Below, piece by piece: positions 46,702 to 55,816 of a stretch of 64,000 nucleotides of DNA. The notes beneath the pieces were generated by a model, which had not been told where the DNA came from, ran no database searches, and was given only the letters and a program-made list of their open reading frames with translations. Every line of letters starts with the position of its first letter. Within the stretch, counting starts at the first letter, position 1. The stretch spans positions 78,524-142,523 of the forward strand of contig JAUIIJ010000006.1 in NCBI GenBank assembly GCA_030431825.1, read 5' to 3'. The position numbers and the translations under genes were made by a program. Origin of the DNA: Alphaproteobacteria bacterium. Lineage in GTDB: Bacteria; Pseudomonadota; Alphaproteobacteria; Rhodobacterales; Rhodobacteraceae.

Positions 46702-47430
46702 TCAGAACGCGAAGTTCACACCAACCTTGATGGATTGATAATCCGGCGTAGCAGACGTCGTGTTTCCCGCGGCATCGGAAAGTTCAACCTTGCCGAAGTT
46801 GCCGTATTGGTACTCTGCACGGATCGACCATTGATCGTTCAGGGCGCGTTCGACACCAAGCCCGACCACGTAACCGGTATCGGACGCCTCTTGCTGTATC
46901 GACACCGGTCCGGCCGCTCCCGTGCCGGAAACTGCATAGTCGAATTTACCTTTGGCAACCCCTGCGAACCCGTAAACAAGCGTCTTCTCAGCCAGAATGG
47001 CACCCATGTTGAAACGGAGGTTCACTGCGTTCTTCAGTTCCATCGACGCGGCATAGCCCGCCCCGACGACATCTGATCCGACAGAGCCGCCTTCCACGCC
47101 AAGCTCCAGACCGTACATGTAATTTGCCAGCAACCATCGATATCCAAGATGAATGTCGGCGATACCGCCGTCATTCGACAGCGTTCCGATATCGAATTGG
47201 GGGGCGTTGCCGCGGATTCCGACACGATCATCGCCGCCGAACGCATAGCCAATGCTGCCACCGACATAGAAGCCCTCGAACGGCGTTGAGCCGCTTTGGT
47301 CTGGGGTGACTGGTACGATAACGACCGGATCAACGGCGACCGGCGCAAGGTTCCCTGCATGAGCTGCACCGCCAAAAACGATCATACCCAAACTCATTGC
47401 CTGGAAAATCGAGCTCTTGTAGTTAATCAT
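46702..47430 (-). CDS. Outer-membrane beta-barrel protein (porin opacity / OmpA-barrel type)
   Basis: 242 residues with a signal peptide (cleavage in GGAAHA/GN near residue 25-26) and alternating hydrophobic strands ending in the outer-membrane C-terminal phenylalanine (KVGVNFAF). Contains FEGFYVGGSIGYAFGG near 49-64 and LGVERALNDQWSIRAEYQYG near 200-219, as in small beta-barrels. Substrate unknown. ATG at 47430; upstream open frame to 47787 is not supported. Confidence 0.85.
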   Translation of the reverse strand: MINYKSSIFQAMSLGMIVFGGAAHAGNLAPVAVDPVVIVPVTPDQSGSTPFEGFYVGGSIGYAFGGDDRVGIRGNAPQFDIGTLSNDGGIADIHLGYRWLLANYMYGLELGVEGGSVGSDVVGAGYAASMELKNAVNLRFNMGAILAEKTLVYGFAGVAKGKFDYAVSGTGAAGPVSIQQEASDTGYVVGLGVERALNDQWSIRAEYQYGNFGKVELSDAAGNTTSATPDYQSIKVGVNFAF

Positions 47431-47834
47431 CCTGTTTCCACCTATTACTACGATCCACGTCCTGGCGGACCCCACCAAAATCCGCCTTCCCCGCTTTGGA
47501 AGATGGTATATTTTCCCATTTTCACCCGACATGTCTCTGATCGACGCAGCAGGCAATATCGCGCGCCAAAGCAAACCGTCTGCACGAATCTCGATGATGC
47601 GCGCATGTCTCCGTCTTCCGCACGGGCTCATCTTAGGGCGGCGGCAGTGAATATGCCAATAACAGTGCCGCATTCGGGAACTGTAGCGCGCCGGTGTTGC
47701 ATGAATGGAGCACCGTGTCGCCTGCCAGAACCTGCCGTGGCCCGGATTGCGGAACGGACGGCGATCTGGTCCGTCGGGCACGACCACCGCTATCAGATAG
47801 GGTCTGACGGTGAAAATCGACGCACAGCGAGCAC
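47431..47834. other. Gene-free stretch between the beta-barrel gene and cls
   Basis: About 400 bases; open frames on both strands here have no recognised family. It probably holds the beta-barrel gene promoter. Confidence 0.3.
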
Positions 47835-49247
47835 TCAGAGCAGCGGCGCAAAGAGGCGCGAGACAGGCGCTGCAATTCTGATCCAGGCAGGACGTTCGGA
47901 AAGGCTGCGTTCAAGAAGGTAGGACTCCTTGAAATCGGCTTCCAGCATTTCCTCGACTTCCTCAGCCAGAGATTTGTCGAACAGGACGGCCATGGCTTCG
48001 AAGTTCAGCCGAAACGACCGGTTGTCGAAGTTGGTGGTGCCTATGGCTGAAATCTCGTCATCGACCAGAATGACTTTCTGGTGCATGAACCCGTTTGTGT
48101 AGGACCATATCTCGATCCCGACGGCGCGCAGCTCGTCGAAATATGCCAGCGCGGCGAGCCAGGGCAGCCAGTGGTCCACCTTTTCAGGTACAAGCAGCCG
48201 GACCTCGACCCCGCGCATCGCAGCGAGCTTGAGCGCGACCAGAACGTCATTCTCCGGAACCATGTATGGAGTGGCGAGCCACAGGCGCGATCGTGCCGCA
48301 TGGATTGCTGCGCAGAAGAACAGCGCGCCATATTCTTCTTCGTCCGCCGGGCCCGTGGCAACAATCACACCGTCAATGTCGCGGTCCATATGTGGTGCGT
48401 CCCAGTTGAGCAAACTGGTCAGATTCTCTTCGGTTGCCCAAAGCCAGTCCTCTGCGAAAACCAGTTGGAGCTGGCTCACGATGGGTCCGTCCAGCCTGCA
48501 ATGGGTATCCCGCCAGTTCCCGAAGTAGGGATCGCGGGACAGATATTCGTCCCCCACGTTGAGCCCTCCTGTGAATCCCACTTTCCCATCGATCACCATG
48601 GTCTTGCGGTGGTTGCGAAAGTTGATCTGGAACGGGGTTTTCGGACCTTTCTTGGTATGGATGTTGATCGTCTCGACGCCTGCTTCCTCAAGCGTCGAAA
48701 GGTAGGAGCGCGGCAATTTGTTGCTTCCCACCGCATCGAAGAGGAAGCGGACGCTCACACCGCGCCGGGCACACGCGATCAGGCGGTCGCGAAACAATCG
48801 CCCCAACTCGTCGTCCTTGACGATGTAGAACTGAACCAGAACGTAGTGCTCGGCGCTGTCCAGCGCGTCGAAAATGGCATCAAACGTGGCCGTCCCGTCG
48901 ATCAGAAGCGAGACATCGTTGCCGGAAACGACCGGCAGACCGGCGATTGCCTCGAATGCACGTGTCGCTTCGGTCAACTCCTCCTCCGGGCGGCGATTCA
49001 TCTCGGCATGGCGCTTGATGCCCGTTACAATTTCGGAGACTTCGCGGCGGGCGACGATATACCCGCGAATACGCCAGCTCCCGAGGAACAGGTAGCACGG
49101 CACCGCAATCACCGGCAGCGCGACGAGAAAAACGGTCCAGGCCACCGCGCCTTGTGATGTCCGTGCTGTCTGGATCGCCTTGAAGGCGAAAAAGAAGGCG
49201 GCACATTGAATAATGGCATATGCGAGAACGACCAGTACGCTAAACAT
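47835..49247 (-). CDS. cls: Cardiolipin synthase / phospholipase D family
   Basis: Membrane enzyme that transfers a phosphatidyl group to make cardiolipin. 470 residues: two N-terminal transmembrane helices (about 1-25 and 35-55), then two HxKx4D motifs, HRKTMVID near 208-215 and HQKVILVD near 385-392. ATG 49247 is preferred over TTG 49262 since a purine-rich stretch lies upstream. Confidence 0.93.
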   Translation of the reverse strand: MFSVLVVLAYAIIQCAAFFFAFKAIQTARTSQGAVAWTVFLVALPVIAVPCYLFLGSWRIRGYIVARREVSEIVTGIKRHAEMNRRPEEELTEATRAFEAIAGLPVVSGNDVSLLIDGTATFDAIFDALDSAEHYVLVQFYIVKDDELGRLFRDRLIACARRGVSVRFLFDAVGSNKLPRSYLSTLEEAGVETINIHTKKGPKTPFQINFRNHRKTMVIDGKVGFTGGLNVGDEYLSRDPYFGNWRDTHCRLDGPIVSQLQLVFAEDWLWATEENLTSLLNWDAPHMDRDIDGVIVATGPADEEEYGALFFCAAIHAARSRLWLATPYMVPENDVLVALKLAAMRGVEVRLLVPEKVDHWLPWLAALAYFDELRAVGIEIWSYTNGFMHQKVILVDDEISAIGTTNFDNRSFRLNFEAMAVLFDKSLAEEVEEMLEADFKESYLLERSLSERPAWIRIAAPVSRLFAPLL

Positions 49248-49448
49248 GGTCCGGCGTTCCAAAGGCCCGATAAGCGAGGCATGCCATCATCTGTTCAGTT
49301 CCTCCGCAAGCAACCAGAAGTCCCGCTATGTACCTTGGTGAATGACACCGCCCCGAGTCAATTGCCGGTTTGGTTGACGGATACCGCTGCGACGTCCGTG
49401 CCCGCGATGCTAACACCGGTCAGACCGCTGCGTTGCGCGCGAAACGGA

Positions 49449-50465
49449 TCAGTTCCGGGCCGTCGATGTCTTTGCCCGCCACAGCGATGGTGATGTTCCG
49501 CTCCTGCGGCGAAACGCATCCGAGAAAACGCCCGGCGAGGCAAAAGCGAGCATCGCGGCAATTTCGCCGACGGGAATTTCCGTCAGATCCAGCAGTTCGC
49601 GGGCCACCGAAAAGCGGACATCGTCGCGCAGCGACCGAAAGGTCTCTCCCTCCTTCGCCAACCTTCTTTCGAGGGTGCGCGGGTGCAGGCTCATCTCGGC
49701 GGCAACAGCGGGCAGGGTTGGTGTGTTCGTATACAGAACATGGCGCACCGCTTGCCGCGTGCGTGTCGGCAGGTCTGGCGCATCACGCAGGATCGATCGT
49801 GACATGTCTGCCTGCAGACGGCAACGCAACGCGGGATCGGAGCCCGGCAGGGCCACCTGCAACGACTCCGCGTCCAGAAGGATACAGCTTCGATACTGGT
49901 CGAACTGCATCGGGATTTTCAGCAGTCGCGCATAGGGCGTGACATCTTCGGGCGCACGGTGGGAAAAATGTATTCCGACCGGTTTCACCTTGTTGTTCGT
50001 CAGAACCTCGATCATCCTGAGCGCGATACCGATAACGGCATCATAGAGAACCTGGCTGCCGCGATGCGATGCGGCATAAGTCCCGCAACCAAAGGTGCAG
50101 ATGTCGTCGAACTGGTTCAAATAGACGATTGTGCCGCTGTAATAACCCTGCTGGCACGTGACGAAATCCATGAGCGCCTGACCAAGCCTTGGTGCGGTGA
50201 GCATGAGTTTGCCAAGCGACCCGTGCAGTACGAAATCGAAACGCTGTCCGATCAGCAGGCCCAGATGCGGACAAGAGGTCTGCTGCGCCGCTCGCTCAAG
50301 CAGGGTGAGCATCGGCGTAAACGGCACGCGTGCATCGGCGTCGAGCGTATCCGGATCAATACCGGTCCCGTCGAACACCGAGGCAACGTCTTGTCCGAGT
50401 TCGCATAAAAGCGGAGGCAACTCTGACAGGACGCCTGCCCGCTGTGTCATCATTTCGCCCATCAA
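49449..50465 (-). CDS. AraC family regulator with arabinose-binding-like N-terminus
   Basis: 338 residues. N-terminal ligand-binding-type region of about 210 residues, C-terminal AraC double helix-turn-helix with AVAAEMSLHPRTLERRLAKEG near 254-274 and GVFSDAFRRRSG near 314-325. Its start (MMGEMM) is divergent from the DUF1254 gene with a 185-base spacer, so that gene is the likely target. Inducer unknown. Confidence 0.88.
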   Translation of the reverse strand: MMGEMMTQRAGVLSELPPLLCELGQDVASVFDGTGIDPDTLDADARVPFTPMLTLLERAAQQTSCPHLGLLIGQRFDFVLHGSLGKLMLTAPRLGQALMDFVTCQQGYYSGTIVYLNQFDDICTFGCGTYAASHRGSQVLYDAVIGIALRMIEVLTNNKVKPVGIHFSHRAPEDVTPYARLLKIPMQFDQYRSCILLDAESLQVALPGSDPALRCRLQADMSRSILRDAPDLPTRTRQAVRHVLYTNTPTLPAVAAEMSLHPRTLERRLAKEGETFRSLRDDVRFSVARELLDLTEIPVGEIAAMLAFASPGVFSDAFRRRSGTSPSLWRAKTSTARN

Positions 50466-50650
50466 TCAGTCGCCTGTGCATTTTGTCGTTAAAACCGAAG
50501 CGTGTTTTTCAACGTCGATATACAACCCGACCCAGATCACTACAAACAGGGAAATTCCAGTATGCGTACGGATGCCAATGTCCAAAGGGCTACTGGAAAT
50601 TTCTGTTGCGATCCAGAACCGACATGACATCAAAAACGAGGAATACCGTC
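50466..50650. promoter_or_regulatory. Divergent AraC-DUF1254 intergenic region
   Basis: 185 bases between divergent genes; no clear operator palindrome seen. AraC sites would be expected here. Confidence 0.35.
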
Positions 50651-52093
50651 ATGAATATCACGCGCAGAGCGCTTTCCCAAGGAGCGCTGGGGTTGACCGC
50701 CGTATCAATGTTTGCAGGTCAGGCGCATGCACTGGAAGGTGCGATCAGCGACGAACTGCTGGACCGGGCCGACTTCTGGACAGCGCTTGAAGCCTATACC
50801 TATGCCTATCCGTTGGTGACGATGGAGTACACGCGACGGGTGACGTCGAATGTCGCCAAGCCAGCCGGAACCAAGGCTCCGATGGGGCAGCTGGCACGCT
50901 TGCGCCAATATCCCAATGCGTCGTTCCGCGATGTGACGGCACCCAATGCCGACACGCTTTATACCTACGGCTTTCTTGAAGTCACCGAGGAACCCTATGT
51001 CCTGAGCCTGCCGGCTTTGGGGGATCGCTATGCGCTGTTTCCGATGCTTGACGGCTGGACCGACGTGTTCGAGGTGCCCGGCAAGCGTACGACAGGCACG
51101 GAGGCGCAGACCTACGCAATCACCGGTCCGGGTTGGACCGGAACGCTGCCGGACGGCGTTACCGAACTGAAATCGCCGACCGGACTTGTCTGGATCCTTG
51201 GCCGCATCTATTGCACCGGAACCCCCGAGGACTATGCCGCGGTCCACAAGCTGCAAGACGAAATGACGCTGGTTCCGCTCAGCGCCTACGGCACGGATTA
51301 CACGCCGCCCGAGGGCAAGATCGATACTTCGATCGATATGAAAACACCGGTTCGCGACCAGGTGAATGCCCTGAGTGCGGTGGAGTTCTTCACGCTGTTC
51401 TGTGAACTGCTCAAGACGAACCCTCCCACCGCTGCCGATTCAGCCCTGGTCGAAAAATTCGCGGCTATCGGGATCGTGCCGGGGCAGGATTTCGACGCCA
51501 GCAAACTCGACGTCATCCTGCAAAAGCGTCTGCCCCAGCTCGCCTTTGCCCGGATGATGCTGCATTTCAAGGCAGGCGACGGGGATTTCGAGGATATCAA
51601 TGGCTGGTCCTACTCCACGAAGACCGGGCTTTACGGCACCGATTACCTTCAGCGTGCGTTGATCACTGCGATCGGCCTTGGCGCGAACCGGCCACAGGAT
51701 GCGGTCTACCCGGTCAGCACCAAATCCGGCGGCGGTGTGCTTGCGCGCGCCTACAAGGGGTCCGAGAAATACGTCATCACCTTCCCCAAGGGTCAGTTGC
51801 CGCCGGTCGATGGTTTCTGGTCGATTACGATGTACGATGCCCAATATTACTTCGTAAAGAACCCGATCAGCCGCTATTCGATCAGCCCGAGGCAGGATCT
51901 GAAAACGAATGCCGATGGTTCGACCGACATCTACATCCAGAACGAGTCGCCCGGAAAGGACAAGGAATCGAACTGGCTTCCTGCGCCCGAGGGCAAGTTC
52001 ATTCTGATGATGCGTCTCTACTGGCCCAAAGAGGCCAATCCATCCATTCTTGATGGATCCTGGTCGATTCCGCCCGCCAGGAAAGTCGGCTAG
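50651..52093 (+). CDS. DUF1254/DUF1214 exported protein
   Basis: 480 residues. The N-terminus carries a twin-arginine-like signal (ITRRALSQGALGL near 3-15, cleavage in AHA near 26). DUF1254 region near 40-290 (YAYPLVTMEYTRR near 50), DUF1214 near 360-475 (FWSITMYDAQYYFV near 393-406, LYWPKEAN near 456). ATG 50651 follows gagga. Function unknown. Confidence 0.88.
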   Translation: MNITRRALSQGALGLTAVSMFAGQAHALEGAISDELLDRADFWTALEAYTYAYPLVTMEYTRRVTSNVAKPAGTKAPMGQLARLRQYPNASFRDVTAPNADTLYTYGFLEVTEEPYVLSLPALGDRYALFPMLDGWTDVFEVPGKRTTGTEAQTYAITGPGWTGTLPDGVTELKSPTGLVWILGRIYCTGTPEDYAAVHKLQDEMTLVPLSAYGTDYTPPEGKIDTSIDMKTPVRDQVNALSAVEFFTLFCELLKTNPPTAADSALVEKFAAIGIVPGQDFDASKLDVILQKRLPQLAFARMMLHFKAGDGDFEDINGWSYSTKTGLYGTDYLQRALITAIGLGANRPQDAVYPVSTKSGGGVLARAYKGSEKYVITFPKGQLPPVDGFWSITMYDAQYYFVKNPISRYSISPRQDLKTNADGSTDIYIQNESPGKDKESNWLPAPEGKFILMMRLYWPKEANPSILDGSWSIPPARKVG

Positions 52094-52106
52094 CACATCC
52101 TGAACA

Positions 52107-52150
52107 GCCTCACCGTGCGACGAACCGCTCGTTTGTCGGCACGGTGAGGC
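52107..52150 (+). terminator. Terminator after the DUF1254 gene
   Basis: GCCTCACCGTGC (52107-52118) pairs with GCACGGTGAGGC (52139-52150), a 12-pair stem with a 20-base loop, followed by aattt. Confidence 0.65.
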
Positions 52151-52278
52151 AATTTCGACCTGCCTCGCAGGCCGACCGGGCATCACCGGCCCGACGCAGG
52201 GTCCCGCTCGAAAATCGGCTTGTCGGTGTTTCTTTCGGGTCTGGTCATACCGGGGATGTTCCGGCTTGAGACCGGGGA

Positions 52279-53475
52279 TCATTCGACGCTGTCGAGCACG
52301 CGCCTGAGCGCGCGGACCGATTGCCAGCGCTGCGTGGTACAGAATGGCCCCGCACAGCCCCGCAGCGCAATCGCGCCCGTGCCCATCAAGGTGATCGAAC
52401 CGCGATAGGTGCGACCGTCCTGGGGATTCAGAAGCCGGCCCGACCAACCTGTTCCGGAGCGGCGCAGGTCCGTTATGATGACATCGCCCGGTTGCGCATG
52501 AGGTGTGTCGGTAGGGCTCCATGCCCAGATCAGCCGACCACATGTCGCTTTGGCATCGCTCTCGCACGGCGCGAATTGCACGATGATACCGACGCCCGGC
52601 GAGGCATAGGCACCGCTCAGTGTATCGGCGCGGGCTTCGCTCGCTCCCAGGCCCAGCAGTATCGCGGAGCCCAGGATGACGATGCGCAGCACCCACCCCG
52701 GAAGCGGCCGCGCAACACGTCGGAATTCATCGAGATAATCGGGATGTTCCGTGCGCATCCACCGGTCCCACCATGTGAAGTAGAGGCCGAGATTGTACCC
52801 GGCATGGGCATGATGAAGGTCGTGGTGGGTGACGGTGGTCATCCAGCCGAACAGGGGCTTGCCCTGCCGGTTCGCGGGCAACAGTTCGTATCCCGAATGC
52901 CCGATCGCGTTGCGCAGTATCATATGCGTGACGAATATCAGGATCGCGAGCGAATGGACGGGCAGCACGAGCAGGATCAGCGGCAGATATGTGGCGTTCA
53001 CGACGGCCTCTCCGAGATCGAAGCTGTAGGACGCGAACGGAGTCGGATTGTGTGAGCGGTGATGCAGCCGGTGGAAACGCCGAAAAAGCGGCGGATGGTG
53101 CAGCAACCGATGGGACCAGTAGAACCACGCATCATGCGCGATGATCAACACCGCCGTGCTGAGACCGAAATAGGCCCAGCCATGGACCGTGATCTCGGTG
53201 TAAACCGTGAAAACTCCCGCTGAGGCCCCCAGCACGATCAGCGTGCCACTCAGGGCAAAGATGACAACCGTGCGCAAACTGGCGAGAATTTCGCGGTTAA
53301 TCTGACCTTCGGGTGGATCATCTGCCCTGATCTTGCGGGTTTTCATCCGCGCGGCGAGCGCGAGGTTGACGATAACGTAAACACCGCCGGCACCCAACGC
53401 ATAGCGCAGGAAATCCGAGACAAGGACGCCGGAGAAAATCGTGGCGATTTGCGTGAAAAGACATTGTTCCGGCAT
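52279..53475 (-). CDS. Membrane fatty acid hydroxylase / sterol desaturase fused to DUF2147
   Basis: 398 residues. N-terminal part has hydrophobic helices and the histidine clusters of di-iron hydroxylases: HRLLH near 127, HRLHH near 140, and HHDLHH near 219. A C-terminal helix near 267-282 leads into a DUF2147 domain (SGAYASPGVG..., GRLIWAW, GTGWSGRLLNPQDG) from about 285. A cleavage-like ASEARA precedes it, so this looks like a fusion of two genes. ATG 53475 follows ggagg. Substrate unknown. Confidence 0.8.
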   Translation of the reverse strand: MPEQCLFTQIATIFSGVLVSDFLRYALGAGGVYVIVNLALAARMKTRKIRADDPPEGQINREILASLRTVVIFALSGTLIVLGASAGVFTVYTEITVHGWAYFGLSTAVLIIAHDAWFYWSHRLLHHPPLFRRFHRLHHRSHNPTPFASYSFDLGEAVVNATYLPLILLVLPVHSLAILIFVTHMILRNAIGHSGYELLPANRQGKPLFGWMTTVTHHDLHHAHAGYNLGLYFTWWDRWMRTEHPDYLDEFRRVARPLPGWVLRIVILGSAILLGLGASEARADTLSGAYASPGVGIIVQFAPCESDAKATCGRLIWAWSPTDTPHAQPGDVIITDLRRSGTGWSGRLLNPQDGRTYRGSITLMGTGAIALRGCAGPFCTTQRWQSVRALRRVLDSVE

Positions 53476-53641
53476 GGCATCCTCCCGATTTCCGTTGCTT
53501 CCGTTCAGATGCGTGATCGGCCGACATGGCGCGCGCCGTTTTCGGAACACGCCCACAGATTTCCGGAATCGGTCCGGATTTTCGGAAATCGGCGCGTCGC
53601 CCACGGTTGACCGGTCTACCGGTCTGGGGTTCGCTCGGCGC
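53476..53641. promoter_or_regulatory. Divergent spacer hydroxylase-AraC
   Basis: 166 bases between divergent genes; contains the ggagg ribosome site for the hydroxylase gene and AT-poor DNA with no clear operator. Confidence 0.3.
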
Positions 53642-54670
53642 ATGGATGACCTGTTGACGAGACTTGACCTCTTTCTCAGGGGCGGTGCCGTGACCGCGCT
53701 CGTCATCTGCGCCGTCATTTTCCTGGCCAACCGCGGTCAGGCGCCGCGAAAGCTGTCGGTTTCTGCCCTCTGTCTCGGACTGAGCGCCTATTTGCTGGTG
53801 TCCTCGCCGAATCTCGGACTTGTCGGGACGCGGATGCAATCGTGGCTGGTCGCGATTGCCGGCGTCGTGCCGATCCTCGCTGTCTGGGCCGGGGCCGAGC
53901 TTTTTCTCGACAGGCCGGTCTACAGGCCCTGGCACGGCGCGATTGCTGCTGCGGTGGCCGTCGGAGCCTGGCTGGCGCCGGTTTTCCCGATTGCCGGAAC
54001 GCTCAGAGGCGCCGTTGTCTTTCTGCTATACGCGGGTTTGCTCCATATCGCCCTGTCCACCGCCGCCGCCGACCTTGTCGAGAGCCGCCGAAGGTTCCGA
54101 AGATGGTTCGTCGCAGTCATGGCGATGATCGGCCTGGCGATTTCGATGGTCGAGGTTTTCCAGTTCGACACTGACTTGCCAAATCTGGCGTATCCGCTGC
54201 ACGCATCCGGATTTCTTGTCCTCACGATTGCGTTTCTGTGTTGGGCAACCCGGCTTGCACCTGACCTCTGGTCGTCCACGGAACACAGCCCGTCACGCCC
54301 GGCCGCGTCGTTACCGGCCGCCGATGCTGCCGTTCTGACGAGGATCGAAGCGGCGATGGCAGCAGGCATCTGGCGGCAGGAAGGTTTGTCCATCGCGCAA
54401 CTGGCCGCGACCGTCGATGCACCGGAACATCGCGTCCGGCGGGCGATCAACAAGGGGCTGGGATACAGGAATTTTGCGCAGTTCATCAACGAGCGCAGGA
54501 TCGAGGCGGCCCGGCAGATCCTGTCCGATCCAGCGCGCGCCGATATCCCGATACTGTCTATCGCCTATGACGTCGGCTTTGCCTCTGTTGGCCCATTCAA
54601 CCGTGCCTTTCGGGATCGAACCGGCCAGTCACCCAGCGAATACCGGCAATCCCGGAACAAGCTCTCATGA
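53642..54670 (+). CDS. Membrane-anchored AraC family regulator
   Basis: 342 residues. The first about 215 have several hydrophobic segments (for example near 19-36, 45-65, 75-95, 100-115, 120-140, 155-172 and 183-200), and the C-terminal about 110 hold an AraC DNA-binding pair (LSIAQLAATVDAPEHRVRRAIN, NERRIEAARQIL, YDVGFASVGPFNRAFRDRTG). It reads as a membrane-bound regulator. Divergent from the hydroxylase-DUF2147 fusion, the likely target. Start ATG 53642 has a weak ribosome site. Confidence 0.82.
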   Translation: MDDLLTRLDLFLRGGAVTALVICAVIFLANRGQAPRKLSVSALCLGLSAYLLVSSPNLGLVGTRMQSWLVAIAGVVPILAVWAGAELFLDRPVYRPWHGAIAAAVAVGAWLAPVFPIAGTLRGAVVFLLYAGLLHIALSTAAADLVESRRRFRRWFVAVMAMIGLAISMVEVFQFDTDLPNLAYPLHASGFLVLTIAFLCWATRLAPDLWSSTEHSPSRPAASLPAADAAVLTRIEAAMAAGIWRQEGLSIAQLAATVDAPEHRVRRAINKGLGYRNFAQFINERRIEAARQILSDPARADIPILSIAYDVGFASVGPFNRAFRDRTGQSPSEYRQSRNKLS

Positions 54671-54703
54671 TGCGCGGTCGTCTGTCCGGGCCGAGGAGAT
54701 CGG

Positions 54704-55816
54704 TCAGCCGACATCTTCTGAGGGAAGATAGGCCTCGCCATCGCCGAGCAAGCGGCCATTTCCGAATACCAAGAGGTCGCCGAGTTTCACCGAAAGCCCG
54801 ATATCTGTTCCGGCCGAAAGGCCCTTGTGCCTGCGCGACTTGACCTTGATCGTTTCTCCGGTGGCCGCGCGCAGGGTGAAGACGCGTTCGACCCCCAGGT
54901 TCTCGACCGCTTCGACCCGCGCCCCCGGCGCCGTTCCCGCGACGTCGACAAGGTGGATATGTTCCGGTCGAACACCAAAGCTCAGGACGCTGGTCCCGAC
55001 ACCACGCGGCAGGCCGACGGAAAGACCAAGCGCAGGGCAATTCAGACGGTTGTTCCCGGGTTCCGCAGCAAGAATGTTGAGCGGCGGGGACCCGATGAAA
55101 TAGCCGACGAACTCGTTCTGCGGACGGGCGAACAGGTGCTCGGGCGGCCCTGACTGCTGAACTTGCCCGTCCTTCATGACAACGACCTCGTCGGCGAATG
55201 ACATTGCTTCGCTCTGATCGTGTGTCACGAGGATCATGGTGATACCGGTGGCGCGGTTGATCTCGCGCAATTTCCGGCGCAGCGCAAATTTCATCTGCGG
55301 ATCGATGACCGTCAGCGGCTCGTCCAGAAGCACCGCGCTCACATCGTCCCGAACGAGTCCGCGGCCAAGAGAGACAAGCTGTTTCTGGTCCGCGCTCAGC
55401 CGGCGCGCCGGCGCACCGAGAATGTCGGACAGGTCAAGAAGCCGGGCGATACGGTCCACCCGTTCGGCGATCTTTGCGGACGGCCAGTTGCGGCATTCCA
55501 GCGGAAAGGCGAGGTTCTGGCGCACGGTCTTGGTCGTGTAGATCACCGGAAACTGAAATACCTGCGCGATGTTGCGTTCGGCGGTGCTCGCGCCGGTCAT
55601 ATCCCTGCCGTCAAACAGCAATCGGCCTTCGGATGGCGTGACAAGTCCCGAGATGATGTTCAGCATCGTCGTCTTGCCGCAACCTGACGGACCCAGAAGC
55701 GCATAGGCCTTGCCATCTTCCCATGTCAGATCGACAGGCTTGAGCGCGTAATCCGTTTCGCATTGCGGCGCGTTTCGATAGGAATGCCCGAGACCCCTGA
55801 GCACGATCCTTGCCAT
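54704..55816 (-). CDS. Glycerol-type ABC transporter ATPase 1
   Basis: 370 residues. Walker A GPSGCGKTT near 42-50; signature region is LSADQKQLV near 139-147 in place of LSGGQ; Walker B VLLDEPLTVIDP near 162-173; a C-terminal TOBE-type region follows from about 235. One-base overlap with ATPase 2. Two ATPases per transporter, with a non-canonical signature, resemble GlpS/GlpT glycerol transporters. Confidence 0.87.
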   Translation of the reverse strand: MARIVLRGLGHSYRNAPQCETDYALKPVDLTWEDGKAYALLGPSGCGKTTMLNIISGLVTPSEGRLLFDGRDMTGASTAERNIAQVFQFPVIYTTKTVRQNLAFPLECRNWPSAKIAERVDRIARLLDLSDILGAPARRLSADQKQLVSLGRGLVRDDVSAVLLDEPLTVIDPQMKFALRRKLREINRATGITMILVTHDQSEAMSFADEVVVMKDGQVQQSGPPEHLFARPQNEFVGYFIGSPPLNILAAEPGNNRLNCPALGLSVGLPRGVGTSVLSFGVRPEHIHLVDVAGTAPGARVEAVENLGVERVFTLRAATGETIKVKSRRHKGLSAGTDIGLSVKLGDLLVFGNGRLLGDGEAYLPSEDVG

